Shown piece after piece: positions 25,005-33,481 of a DNA stretch of 64,000 nt; within the stretch, counting starts at the first letter, position 1; every line of letters starts with the position of its first letter. The position numbers and the translations under genes are program-made. The notes below the pieces were generated by a model. That model was not told where the DNA came from, searched no databases, and was given only the letters and a program-made list of their open reading frames with translations. This DNA comes from Novosphingobium silvae (lineage in GTDB: Bacteria; Pseudomonadota; Alphaproteobacteria; Sphingomonadales; Sphingomonadaceae), in NCBI RefSeq assembly GCF_009856825.1, contig NZ_WVTD01000008.1, positions 62,001 to 126,000 of the forward strand. The letters run 5' to 3'.

Positions 25005-25294
25005 TGCACATCCCCGCCCTGCTCCTGAACCTTGCCGGACTGGCCCTGCTGCTCGTCGCCATGAGCAAGCACCAGCACGACTGGCTTCGCCGCAAACTGC
25101 CCGCCGCGGCATCGCGAAACCTTCGCGCCGGGGGCTTCACGCTGCTAGGGCTCGCCTTCCTGGTATCGGTCGCAGGCCTTGGCTGGCTGGAAGGCACGCT
25201 GGCCTGGTTCGGCTGGCTGACCGTGGCAGGCATCGCCACCGTGGCCGCAAACACCAACCGCGAGCGTATCCAGCGCTGGGGGGCAAGGCCATGA
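25001..25294 (+). CDS. DUF3325 membrane protein
   Basis: The 97-residue product has three hydrophobic segments (ALLLNLAGLALLLVAM, FTLLGLAFLVSVAGLGWL, LAWFGWLTVAGIATVAA) and the DUF3325 signature MSKHQHDWLRRKLP with its histidines. The family is found almost only beside PepSY proteins and iron-siderophore receptors, and is presumed to be a small subunit of the PepSY reductase complex. The ATG overlaps the stop of the PepSY gene (ATGA), and its own stop overlaps the next gene in the same way. Confidence 0.82.
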   Translation: MMHIPALLLNLAGLALLLVAMSKHQHDWLRRKLPAAASRNLRAGGFTLLGLAFLVSVAGLGWLEGTLAWFGWLTVAGIATVAANTNRERIQRWGARP

Positions 25295-25593
25295 GGGCCA
25301 TCAGCACGCAGGGCGTCTCCCTCGTCTCGCGCATCGTCGGGGCAACGCTGGGCGCCTTCGCGCTGACCGGGCTGCTGACCGCAGCCACGTCCGTGCTGCT
25401 CATCCGCATGGGCGCCGATCCCGTCGAGGCGGCGACCGGCACGACCATCGCCAGCTTCGCGGTATTTGCTATCGCCGCCATGTGGGTGTTCCACGCGCGC
25501 AGCGTGCTTCGCGCGTGGATCTGGCTTGCGGTGATCGGAGCCCCGTGCGCGGTCATCGTCCTGACCCTTGGCGCGAGAGCGGCGGCGGGCTGA
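25291..25593 (+). CDS. DUF3649 membrane protein
   Basis: The 100-residue product has three hydrophobic segments and resembles DUF3649, the third member of the PepSY-DUF3325-DUF3649 module (VSRIVGATLGAFALTGLLTA, FAVFAIAAMWVFHARS, WIWLAVIGAPCAVIVL). The FHARSVLRAW stretch with a histidine is typical. Its ATG overlaps the DUF3325 stop by four bases, so all three genes are translationally coupled. The stop is four bases from the convergent kinase gene, leaving no room for a terminator. Confidence 0.78.
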   Translation: MRAISTQGVSLVSRIVGATLGAFALTGLLTAATSVLLIRMGADPVEAATGTTIASFAVFAIAAMWVFHARSVLRAWIWLAVIGAPCAVIVLTLGARAAAG

Positions 25594-25596
25594 GCC

Positions 25597-26757
25597 TCAG
25601 CCCTGCGCAGCCCCCAGCGGCAGGCGCACCGTGAACGTGCTTCCCCGGCCCGGACCCGCGCTTGCCACGGCAATCGTCCCGCCGTGCAGGGCGACGAGCC
25701 GCTTCACCAGCGCAAGGCCGATGCCGAGCCCGCCTTGCGCCCGCGCGCGATGATCTTCGACTTGCGTGAAGATCTCGAAGATCTGCGACTGCATGGCCGG
25801 GGGGATGCCCACGCCATTGTCCGAAATGGTGATCTCCACCATGGCGCCGCTCACGCGCGCGGCAAGCTCGATCCGGCCGCCGGCAGGCGTATACTTGGCA
25901 GCGTTCGTGAGCAGGTTCGCAACGACCTGGGCCAGCCTGGTGTAGTCCGCCTCAAGCCAGACTTCCTCCTCCGGCAGGTCTAGATGGAGCGTGTGGCGGG
26001 ACGCGTCCAGCGTGTGGCGCACGCCTTCCACCGCCGAAAGCACGATCTGCTTCAACTCCACCCGCGTGGTCTTCAGCGAGACCTTGCCCTCGCTGATGCG
26101 CGAGACATCCAGCAGGTCCTCGACCAATCGGGCGAGATGGAACAGCATGCGCTCCATCTGGCGGCGGATTTCCTCCGCCTGCTCCGGTTCACGCGGGCGG
26201 TTCAGGAGATCGAGCCCGCTCATCAGCGCCGCCACGGGGTTGCGCAGCTCGTGCGCCAGCACTGCCAGGAACTGGTCCTTGGCACGGTCCGCCTGGCGCA
26301 GCGCCGTGGTGATCGCGGCCAGTTCGTCGCGCTGCGAGGCGATCTGCCGTCGCTGGCGATAGAGGTCGAAGAACACCGCCGCCTTGCTGCGCAGCACATG
26401 GGCCTCGATCGGCTTGGCGATGAAGTCCACCGCGCCTGCATCGTAGCCCCGGAACCTGCGCTGCGTGTCCGAACTTCCCGCCGTCACGAAGATGATCGGA
26501 ACATGGCACGTCCGCTCGTTCCCGCGCATCAGTTCGGCAAGTTCGAAGCCGTCCATGCCCGGCATCTGCACGTCCAGAAGGGCGAGAGCGACATCGTGGC
26601 GCAGCAGCAGTTCGAGCGCTTCCTCGCCCGTCGTCGCCTTGAGCAGCACGACGTCGTCCTGCCGCAACAAGGCCTCTAGCGCGAGCAGGTTCGCGGGCAG
26701 GTCGTCGACCAGCAGGACATGCACCGGCTCGGGCGCATCGGGGCGCGCGCTCATCAT
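25597..26757 (-). CDS. Receiver-histidine kinase hybrid (REC-HisKA-HATPase)
   Basis: The 386-residue product has a receiver at the N-terminus (D62 in ALLDVQMPGMDG, K115 in DFIAKPIE), then a short coiled region, then HisKA with H169 in AVLAHELRNPVAAL, and an HATPase domain (NLLTNAAKY, ISDNGVGIP, GGLGIGLALVKRLV). No membrane segment is present. It is the last gene of the hybrid kinase-CheR-CheB operon, and its ATG overlaps the cheB stop (ATGATG). Kinases of this receiver-first type often receive a phosphate from a separate kinase and pass it on. Its natural input is probably the large CHASE3 kinase two genes upstream. Confidence 0.9.
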   Translation of the reverse strand: MMSARPDAPEPVHVLLVDDLPANLLALEALLRQDDVVLLKATTGEEALELLLRHDVALALLDVQMPGMDGFELAELMRGNERTCHVPIIFVTAGSSDTQRRFRGYDAGAVDFIAKPIEAHVLRSKAAVFFDLYRQRRQIASQRDELAAITTALRQADRAKDQFLAVLAHELRNPVAALMSGLDLLNRPREPEQAEEIRRQMERMLFHLARLVEDLLDVSRISEGKVSLKTTRVELKQIVLSAVEGVRHTLDASRHTLHLDLPEEEVWLEADYTRLAQVVANLLTNAAKYTPAGGRIELAARVSGAMVEITISDNGVGIPPAMQSQIFEIFTQVEDHRARAQGGLGIGLALVKRLVALHGGTIAVASAGPGRGSTFTVRLPLGAAQG

Positions 26758-27329
26758 GGCTGCCCAACTTCGAGAAGGGCTGCGGCGATGTCCTTGATGG
26801 AAAGCACCTGCGCCTGCCGGCACTTCGCCAGCGCCGCTTCCGGCATTGCGCGGGCATAGGCGGTCGCCGGATCCTGCACGATCGTCACGCCTCCTGCTTC
26901 GGCCACGGCGACAAGGCCGCGCGCGCCGTCCTCGTTGGCCCCCGTCAGCACCACGCCGACGAGCCCGGGACCATAAGCATCCGCCGCGCTTTCGAACAAT
27001 ACGTCGATGGAGGGACGGGAGAAGAACACGGCTTCATCGCGCGAGAGCGATACCGTGCCGCCTGCTTCCACCAGCATGTGGTAGTCAGGCGGAGCGAACG
27101 TGACCGTGCCGGGGGCGATCGGATCCTTGTCTTCGCCTTCGGCTACGCGCAGCTTGCACTTCGCGGCGAAAAGCGTGACCAGCTCGCTCCGGCGACCGGG
27201 CGGCAGGTGCACCACCACCAGCACCGGCAGGGGATAGTCCGCCGGCAGGACGGGAAGGATCTGGAGCAGGGCCTGGATTGCCCCGGCGGACGCTCCGATC
27301 GCCACGGCACGGGCCTCGGCGGCGATCAA
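26754..27329 (-). CDS. CheB-type protein-glutamate methylesterase (no receiver)
   Basis: The 191-residue product is a stand-alone CheB methylesterase domain without the N-terminal receiver of chemotaxis CheB. The catalytic triad is visible: S14 in IGASAGAIQ, H41 in VVVHLPPGR, and D134 in LTGANEDGARG. It should demethylate or deamidate glutamyl residues of a receptor-like protein. The start is proposed as TTG, overlapping the cheR stop in TTGA with an AAGGG directly before it; a longer frame starting upstream overlaps cheR extensively and reads like noise. It belongs to a signalling cluster with no chemoreceptor, CheA or CheW gene nearby. Confidence 0.87.
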   Translation of the reverse strand: MIAAEARAVAIGASAGAIQALLQILPVLPADYPLPVLVVVHLPPGRRSELVTLFAAKCKLRVAEGEDKDPIAPGTVTFAPPDYHMLVEAGGTVSLSRDEAVFFSRPSIDVLFESAADAYGPGLVGVVLTGANEDGARGLVAVAEAGGVTIVQDPATAYARAMPEAALAKCRQAQVLSIKDIAAALLEVGQP

Positions 27330-28153
27330 CCCTTGCCTCGCTGGTAGATCTTTTCCTCGCGCACGAACTCGGTGAAAGCGCTGGCATGCGCGGAAAACCG
27401 CAGGTTCTCCTTGGAACCAAGGCCAAGGAACCCGCCCCGCGCCAGCGAGTCCCGGAACAGGCCCACGGCCCGGTCCTGCAGCGGCTTGTCGAAGTAGATC
27501 ATCACGTTGCGGCACGAGATCAGCTGCATCTCGGAGAAGACCGCATCGGTGACGAGGCTATGATCGGAGAATACCACCCGTTCGCGCAGGGACTTGTCGA
27601 ACACCGCGCCCCCATAACCGGTTGTGTAATAGTCCGAAAGGGAAGCCTTGCCGCCCGCCTGACGGTAGTTCTGGGTAAATGCGGCGATCCGTTCCAGCGG
27701 ATAGATCCCGCGCGCTGCGGTCTCCAAGGCTTCCTGATTGATGTCGGTCGCGTAGAACAGGGTGCGATCCTCGAGCCCCTCCTCGCGGAACAGGATGGCG
27801 AAGGAGTGCAGTTCCTCTCCGGCACTGCACCCTGCGATCCATACCTTTAGCGAGGGGTAGGTGCGAAGGTGCGGCACCACCTTCTCGCGCATCGCGCGGA
27901 AATAGCCGGGGTCGCGGAAGAGATCGGAGACCTGCACGGTCAGGAACCGCAGCACGCGGGCGGCGGCGGCCGGATCGTGCAGCAGCTTGTCCTGCATCGC
28001 CGAGAAAGTGCGCAGGCCAAGGCGCTCGCGCGCCTGGCGCAACCGCCGCTTGATCGAGGCCTGCGCATAGTTCCGGAAGTCGTAGTGATAACGCCGGTAC
28101 AGGGCCTCCAGCAGGAGGCGGATCTCGATATCCTCGATCTTCTCCTCTTCCAT
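27326..28153 (-). CDS. CheR-type protein-glutamate methyltransferase
   Basis: The 275-residue product contains the N-terminal helical CheR domain (ASIKRRLRQARERLGL) and the SAM-binding domain with WIAGCSAGEELHSFAILF, FYATDINQEALETA, and ISCRNVMIYFDKPLQ. It should methylate glutamates of a sensor protein using S-adenosylmethionine. The ATG lies directly after the kinase gene stop, six bases downstream. Together with the CheB domain it forms a methylation pair that could adapt the output of the neighbouring membrane kinase. Confidence 0.9.
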   Translation of the reverse strand: MEEEKIEDIEIRLLLEALYRRYHYDFRNYAQASIKRRLRQARERLGLRTFSAMQDKLLHDPAAAARVLRFLTVQVSDLFRDPGYFRAMREKVVPHLRTYPSLKVWIAGCSAGEELHSFAILFREEGLEDRTLFYATDINQEALETAARGIYPLERIAAFTQNYRQAGGKASLSDYYTTGYGGAVFDKSLRERVVFSDHSLVTDAVFSEMQLISCRNVMIYFDKPLQDRAVGLFRDSLARGGFLGLGSKENLRFSAHASAFTEFVREEKIYQRGKG

Positions 28154-28159
28154 GGCAGG

Positions 28160-31100
28160 TCAGCGCGGCATCCAGACGCGGACGAGGCTGAGCAGCTTGT
28201 CCACGTCCAGGGGTTTGGCCATGTAGTCGTTCGCGCCCGCCTCGATGCAGCGTTCCTGATCGTCCGGCATGGCCTTGGCCGTAAGCGTGATGACCGGCAG
28301 CTTCGACCAGCGCGGGTCCTGGCGGATGATGCGCGTGGCAGTAAGGCCATCCATCACCGGCATCATGACGTCCATCAGCACGAGATCGATGCGCTTGCCC
28401 TCGTCGCCCGCCGCGCGCTCCAGCACGTCGAGCGCCTCCTGACCGTTGCGGGCGATCTCCACGAGCGCACCCTGCGGCTCGAGGATGTTGGTGAGCGAGA
28501 AGACGTTGCGCACGTCGTCCTCCACCACCAGGATGCGCCGCCCTTCGAGGATGGCGTCACGGTTGCGGGCCTGGCGGATCATCGTCTGCTGCTCGGGCGG
28601 CATTTCGGTGACCACCTGATGCAGGAACAGCGAAACCTCGTCCAACAGCCGTTCCGGAGAGCGGGCCCCCTTGATGATGATGGAATCGGAATAGCGGCGC
28701 AGGCGCTGCTCGTCCTCGGGCGAAAGGTCGTGCCCGGTGTAGACGATCACCGGCGGGAACGCATAGGTCCCCTCCTCGCTGAGCGTTTCCAGCAGGCTGA
28801 AACCGCTCGCATCCGGAAGGTTGAGATCGAGCACCATGCAGTCGAACGTCTGCGTGCGCAGCTGCTCCAGACACTCGGCCGCCGTCGCGACGCCGACCGT
28901 CTCCACGTCGCCCGAGGCCAGCAGGCGGCCCACCGCGTCGCGCTGCACGTCGTCGTCCTCGACGATGAGCACTCGGCGGCTGGAGGACGAAAGCTTGCTT
29001 GCCAGAGCGTCCAGCACGCCCGCCAGCTCCTCGCGCTTCACCGGCTTGACCAGGTACCCGATGGCGCCGAGCGCCAGCGCGGTCTGGGTATGATCGCTGC
29101 CCGAGACGACATGGACCGGGATATGCCGGGTCTCCACATCGCGCTTGAGCCGGTCGAGCAGCGCAAGGCCCGACTGGTCCGGCAGCCCGACGTCGAGCAC
29201 CACGGCATGGGGCTTGAACGTGCGCGCGAGTTGCAATGCCTCCTCGGCAGTGCCGGTGACGAGGCACTGGAAGCCCATCTCGCGCGAAATGTCGCGTACG
29301 ATGCCCGCGAAGACCGCGTCGTCTTCCACCACCAGCAGCACGCGCTGGCTCGGCATCAGCGTGTCGCGGTCATCCTCGACCTGGCGCGGGATCGGCAAGG
29401 GCCGAGGGGCGGGCGCGGGCGCGGCCGGTGCGGGCGCGCTGGCGGGAACGGTCGCCACCGGTTCCGGACGCGCCTTGATCTCGCCCGGATCGTAGACGAC
29501 GGGCAGCGACAACGTGAAGCGGCTGCCCTGGCCCGCGACGCTGGTGAGGCTGATCGAACCGCCAAGAAGCCGGGCAAGCTCGCGCGAGATCGAGAGGCCG
29601 AGCCCGGTGCCGCCGTACTTGCGGCTGACGGTGCCGTCGGCCTGCCGGAACGCCTCGAAGATCGCCTGCTGCTGTTCTTCCGGAATGCCGATGCCCGTGT
29701 CCGTCACCGAGATCAGCAGCCGGTCTTCCCCGTCCGGTTCGATCGCCAGGCTGACGCTGCCTTCCTCGGTGAACTTGAAGGCGTTGGAAAGCAGGTTCTT
29801 GAGGATCTGCTCAAGACGCTGGCGATCGGTTTCGATCGTATTCGCGCAGGCCGGATCGATGGCGATCGCGAACTCCAGCCCGCGGCTCGCAGCGACCGGC
29901 TGGAACACCTGCCGCAGGTCGCCGGCCAGACGCTCGACCAGGAAAGCTTCGGGACGGACCTGCAGATGGCCCGCCTCGATCTTCGAGAGGTCGAGAATGT
30001 CGTTGATGAGCGCCAGCAGATCGTTGCCCGCGGATTCGATGGTGCGGGCGTACTGTATCTGCTCGTCGGAAAGGTTCTCGCCCCGGTTGTCGCCCAGAAG
30101 CTTCGAGAGAATCAGCAACGAGTTGAGCGGCGTTCGCAGCTCGTGGCTCATGTTGGCGAGGAAGTCGGACTTGTAGCGGCTGGCCTGCTCCAGCTCGCGC
30201 GCCTTCAGTTCGACCGCCGCGTTCGAGCGGGCGAGATCGTCGCGCTGGTTCTCGAGCAGCTGTGCCTGCTCCTCCAGCTGCGAATTGGTCTGCTCCAGTT
30301 CGACCTGCTGCTGTTCGAGGTTGGCCTGCGACTCCTTGAGGGCGCGCCCCTGCTCTTCCAGTTCCTCGTTCGATACGCGCAGTTCCTCGCTCTGGACCTG
30401 CAGTTCCTCGGCGTGGTGCTGAAGCTGTGCGCGGTAGCGGGCGGACCGTATGGCAACGCCAAGCGCGGTCGACACCTCGGCCAGGAAGGACAGCACCTGA
30501 TCGTCGACGGGCTGCAGGAAGCCGAGTTCGACGACGGCCTGCACGTTCTGGTCGGCAAAGGCCGGGGCGATCAGGAGGTGGCGCGGCTTGTCGCTGCCGA
30601 ACGTCGATCCGATGGTTAGATAGCCATCGGGAATGTCGGCCAGGAGCACCGGCTGACCATCGGCGGCCACCTGTCCCAGGAGCCCCTGCTTGAGCGAGAA
30701 CCGTTCTACCAGCTGCGCATCCGCCGGGACGCCGTAGGACGCGACGCGACGGTAGTGTCCGCCTTCCGCGGCGAAGATGGCGCCGGCCTGCGCGCCGGTG
30801 AAGCGCACCAGGAAAGCCAGCGCGTTCTCGCCCAGCTCGTCGGTGTTGAGGTCCCCCAGCATGGCGGCGCCCAGTTCCACCTGTCCCGCCTGCACCCACT
30901 GTTGCCGCTCGGCGGCCACCGTCGCGCGGCGGATCAGCAGTCCGATCACCAGCGTGAGCGCGACGCCGAGGAGACACGAGAGCAGGCCGCTGACCCATGC
31001 GGACTGATACGCCGCCTCCATTTCCCCGATGCGCACGGCCCTGAGGCGCGCTTCTTCCTGGCGCATTTCGAGGAGCTTCTGGCGAACTTCGTCCATCTCG

Positions 31101-31576
31101 ATCTTGCCGCGATCCGTCTCGACGATGGCGAGGGCGGCAGTGACGCCGCTGGTGCGGCGCGTCTGGATGGTCTCGCGCAGTTCCGCGAGCTTGGCGTCGA
31201 TATGATGGCGCAGCGGCTCAAGGCGCTGCTGCTGGTCCGGGTTGTCGCGCGTCAGCGCCGCGATCGCGTTGAACCGGGCATCCACGTCGGCCACCGCGGC
31301 ATTGTAGGGATCGAGATAGCGATCCTTGCCGGTCAGCAGGAAGCCGCGCTGTCCGGTCTCGGCGTCCTGCACGGACGAAAGGAGATCGTTCATGGCCACG
31401 ATCACTTCGTGCGAATGCATGATCCGCTGGGAATCGTCCCGCAGCGTGCGCACGTTCATGTAAGCGACCGTGCCGCTGGCAATGAAGAACAGCACCGCAA
31501 CCGCAAGGCCGAACGCGGAGCGGGGATCGAAACCCCGTTTCGAGGTGGAAGCAACGCGACTGGAACTGACTTGCAT
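28160..31576 (-). CDS. CHASE3 hybrid histidine kinase with three receivers
   Basis: This predicted 1138-residue inner-membrane kinase has a first membrane segment (FGLAVAVLFFIASGTVAYMNV), a periplasmic CHASE3-like helical domain (about 40-185), a second segment near 190-212, a GAF domain (about 235-380), a long coiled coil rich in Glu and Gln (about 385-460), HisKA with H478 in ANMSHELRTPLNS, and HATPase (GTGLGLSISRELARLLGG). Three receivers follow: REC1 with D795 (VVLDVGLP), REC2 with D917 (VLDLNLPD) and REC3 with D1069 (LMDVMMP). REC2 has IIIKGARS where a Lys-Pro is usual. The operon continues with cheR, cheB and a receiver-kinase. No ribosome site is strong at the ATG. The ligand is unknown. 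Confidence 0.9.
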   Translation of the reverse strand: MQVSSSRVASTSKRGFDPRSAFGLAVAVLFFIASGTVAYMNVRTLRDDSQRIMHSHEVIVAMNDLLSSVQDAETGQRGFLLTGKDRYLDPYNAAVADVDARFNAIAALTRDNPDQQQRLEPLRHHIDAKLAELRETIQTRRTSGVTAALAIVETDRGKIEMDEVRQKLLEMRQEEARLRAVRIGEMEAAYQSAWVSGLLSCLLGVALTLVIGLLIRRATVAAERQQWVQAGQVELGAAMLGDLNTDELGENALAFLVRFTGAQAGAIFAAEGGHYRRVASYGVPADAQLVERFSLKQGLLGQVAADGQPVLLADIPDGYLTIGSTFGSDKPRHLLIAPAFADQNVQAVVELGFLQPVDDQVLSFLAEVSTALGVAIRSARYRAQLQHHAEELQVQSEELRVSNEELEEQGRALKESQANLEQQQVELEQTNSQLEEQAQLLENQRDDLARSNAAVELKARELEQASRYKSDFLANMSHELRTPLNSLLILSKLLGDNRGENLSDEQIQYARTIESAGNDLLALINDILDLSKIEAGHLQVRPEAFLVERLAGDLRQVFQPVAASRGLEFAIAIDPACANTIETDRQRLEQILKNLLSNAFKFTEEGSVSLAIEPDGEDRLLISVTDTGIGIPEEQQQAIFEAFRQADGTVSRKYGGTGLGLSISRELARLLGGSISLTSVAGQGSRFTLSLPVVYDPGEIKARPEPVATVPASAPAPAAPAPAPRPLPIPRQVEDDRDTLMPSQRVLLVVEDDAVFAGIVRDISREMGFQCLVTGTAEEALQLARTFKPHAVVLDVGLPDQSGLALLDRLKRDVETRHIPVHVVSGSDHTQTALALGAIGYLVKPVKREELAGVLDALASKLSSSSRRVLIVEDDDVQRDAVGRLLASGDVETVGVATAAECLEQLRTQTFDCMVLDLNLPDASGFSLLETLSEEGTYAFPPVIVYTGHDLSPEDEQRLRRYSDSIIIKGARSPERLLDEVSLFLHQVVTEMPPEQQTMIRQARNRDAILEGRRILVVEDDVRNVFSLTNILEPQGALVEIARNGQEALDVLERAAGDEGKRIDLVLMDVMMPVMDGLTATRIIRQDPRWSKLPVITLTAKAMPDDQERCIEAGANDYMAKPLDVDKLLSLVRVWMPR

Positions 31577-31658
31577 TGATCTGCCGGATTGAACAACGGG
31601 GGAGGCACCGCTTGCGGTGTATTCGCCCCGAGATCAAGGCATTCCGTCAGTCCGGCGG

Positions 31659-31705
31659 GCGAACAGGCTCTGGACGGCGGCGTTCAGGGGCGAACGCCTG
31701 TTCGC
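31659..31705 (-). promoter_or_regulatory. Overlapping alternative stem-loops upstream of the kinase operon
   Basis: Three pairings compete: 31659-31668 (GCGAACAGGC) with 31696-31705 (GCCTGTTCGC); 31679-31685 with 31692-31698; and 31690-31695 with 31700-31705. They lie between the gntR stop and the kinase start. They may form a gntR terminator, an attenuator, or an inverted-repeat operator. Confidence 0.4.
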
Positions 31706-31721
31706 GCCGTTCCGCCCGCAA

Positions 31722-32486
31722 TCAGGCCGGTAGCCTGGCGGAAAGGGGAGCGCCGACGATGCGCCTGCGCTTCTCGCCGATCTCGCGCTTGGCCTTTTCT
31801 ATCAGCTCCAGCTCGGTCACGGCCAGCAGATCCTCCGACACGCGCATGAGATGTCCGCGCATGGCGGCCCGGGCCCGTTCACCGTCGCGCGCCTTGAGTG
31901 CCTCGAAGACCTGGCGATGTTCGTCCGGCCGTGGATTGATCCCCACCCGGCGCGCCTGCTCGAACATGTGACGGCAAAGCGGAGACTGCTCGCGAAGGTC
32001 CCACAGATGCTCGATGGCCTGGGCCACCAGCGAGCTCTGCGTGCCTTCGGCGATGGCCATGTGGAACTGCCGGTCGAGCGCAAGCTCTTCCGCCGATGCG
32101 GGATCGAGCCCTTCCATACGCTCGAGGATGGCGCCGATGTTCGCCACTTCCTCGTCGCTCATGACGGTCGCTGCCAGCGCCGCCGCCTCTCCTTCGAACA
32201 TCAGGCGGGCCTCGATCAGTTCGAAGGCGCCCACGTTGAGTTCCGCCGGAAGGCGATCGACCGGCAGGTTCTCAGCGACGTAGACGCCCGAACCATGGCG
32301 CACTTCGACCAGGGCCCGGATTTCCAGCGCGATCATCGCCTCGCGGATCGTGGGCCGGCTCACCTCGAACTTCTCGGCAAGATCGCGCTCCGCAGGAAGG
32401 CGGCTGCCGACGGCGTACTGCCCGGTCCTGATGCCCTGCTCGATCTCTTGCGCCACGCGCTGGTAAAGCTTCAAGCGTTCCGCCAT
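31722..32486 (-). CDS. GntR-family (FadR subfamily) regulator, likely uronate-responsive
   Basis: The 254-residue product has an N-terminal winged helix (LAEKFEVSRPTIREAMIALE, about 36-55, after QRVAQEIEQGIRTGQYAVGSRLPAERDL) and a C-terminal FCD-type helical domain with acidic and histidine residues for metal-ligand binding (LDRQFHMAIAEG, DEHRQVFEALKARDGERARAAMRGHL). Such regulators respond to organic acids; UxuR and ExuR of E. coli respond to hexuronates. The gene follows the kdgK-manD genes and is 62 bases from kdgK. Similar palindromic elements occur before the manD and uxaC divergent genes, the TonB receptor operon, the transporter gene and the glp genes, with a half-site before this gene. 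A repressor of the uronate regulon is the best inference. Confidence 0.88.
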   Translation of the reverse strand: MAERLKLYQRVAQEIEQGIRTGQYAVGSRLPAERDLAEKFEVSRPTIREAMIALEIRALVEVRHGSGVYVAENLPVDRLPAELNVGAFELIEARLMFEGEAAALAATVMSDEEVANIGAILERMEGLDPASAEELALDRQFHMAIAEGTQSSLVAQAIEHLWDLREQSPLCRHMFEQARRVGINPRPDEHRQVFEALKARDGERARAAMRGHLMRVSEDLLAVTELELIEKAKREIGEKRRRIVGAPLSARLPA

Positions 32487-32521
32487 GCCGCATGAATGTC
32501 ACAGGCGGTGCGAATCCGCAA

Positions 32522-32534
32522 GACGTCTTACCAC
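32522..32534. promoter_or_regulatory. Candidate GntR half-site upstream of gntR
   Basis: GACGTCTTACCAC shares the CTTACCA half of the elements at 34758, 42952 and 48506. It lies 36 bases before the gntR start codon, which suggests autoregulation. Only one half matches well. Confidence 0.35.
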
Positions 32535-32548
32535 TTTGCCAAAGCGTC

Positions 32549-33463
32549 TCAGCAGCGCGGATCGGCGTACGGTGCATGGCCGTCGAGCTTGGGGATCGCT
32601 CCCGCGCGCATGACCGTCCAGCCGGCAAGGGCATGGCCCGCCAGCGCCGCGGCGGCCGGCTCCGCTCCGCGCAGGCGCGTTGCCAGATATCCGCCGTTGA
32701 ACGCGTCACCCGCCCCGCTCGTATCCACAGGCTTGAGCTTTAGCGGAACGGGACAGGGCGACATGTCGGGGAGCAGGCAACCTGCCGCCCCAAGCTTCAC
32801 GATCACCTCGCCGCAGCCAAGCCCTCGCCAGTGGTCGGCGACGGCATCGGGAAAGGCCGCGCCGCCGAGAAGCACCTCGTCCTCGAAGGTGGGAAGGCCA
32901 ATGTCGGCCAGCGCGATCGCTTCGTCGCGTGCCGCCATCGCCTCCTGCAACGAGTGCCAGAGCCGGGGGCGATAGTTGCCGTCGAAGGCCACCCGCCCAC
33001 CGCACTCGCGCACGCGGCGGGCAAGGCGAAGAAGCGCCTCGCGCCCCTGCGGCGGCAGAATGGCAAGCGATATCAGCGAGAAGCACAGGAGGTCGGCCCG
33101 TTCGGCAATTGCCGCCGCCGCCTCCACACCGTCGATCTCGAACAGCGCCCGCGCCGCGCTGGCCTCGCGCCAGTACGTGAAGCTGCGCTCTCCCCGCGCA
33201 TCCGTGGTGATCGCGTAGAGCCCTGCATGGCGCTCCGGATGGGTCAGCACGAGAGAGGTGTCGATCCCCTCCTGCGCCCATGAATCGCGCAGGGACGTGC
33301 TGAAGGGATCAGGCCCAAGCGCGGTCATGTAGGCGACGTCGTGCCCGGCGCGCGCGAGATGGACGGCGGTATTCAGCGTATCTCCGCCAAACCCGACGTT
33401 CCATGCCCCCGAAGCGGCGGACAGCTCCACCATAGCCTCGCCGAGGCAGACCACGCGCGCCAT
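32549..33463 (-). CDS. kdgK: 2-keto-3-deoxygluconate kinase (PfkB family)
   Basis: The 304-residue product phosphorylates 2-keto-3-deoxygluconate to KDPG with ATP. The PfkB family signature is visible in VDTSGAGDAFNGGYLA, with the N-terminal LGEAMVELS and GFGGDTLNTAVHLAR motif, and YWREASAARALFE matches the KDG kinase subgroup. It lies 18 bases after manD, whose product KDG is the substrate, so the two act in succession in one operon. KDPG aldolase, the next enzyme, is not in this window. Confidence 0.9.
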   Translation of the reverse strand: MARVVCLGEAMVELSAASGAWNVGFGGDTLNTAVHLARAGHDVAYMTALGPDPFSTSLRDSWAQEGIDTSLVLTHPERHAGLYAITTDARGERSFTYWREASAARALFEIDGVEAAAAIAERADLLCFSLISLAILPPQGREALLRLARRVRECGGRVAFDGNYRPRLWHSLQEAMAARDEAIALADIGLPTFEDEVLLGGAAFPDAVADHWRGLGCGEVIVKLGAAGCLLPDMSPCPVPLKLKPVDTSGAGDAFNGGYLATRLRGAEPAAAALAGHALAGWTVMRAGAIPKLDGHAPYADPRC

Positions 33464-33481
33464 GTCAGTGCCTGCCTTTCG

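Noticed and set aside
27869..30619. A 916-codon plus-strand open frame over the CHASE3 hybrid kinase
   Set aside because: It lies antisense to readable kinase and receiver motifs and has no motif of its own.
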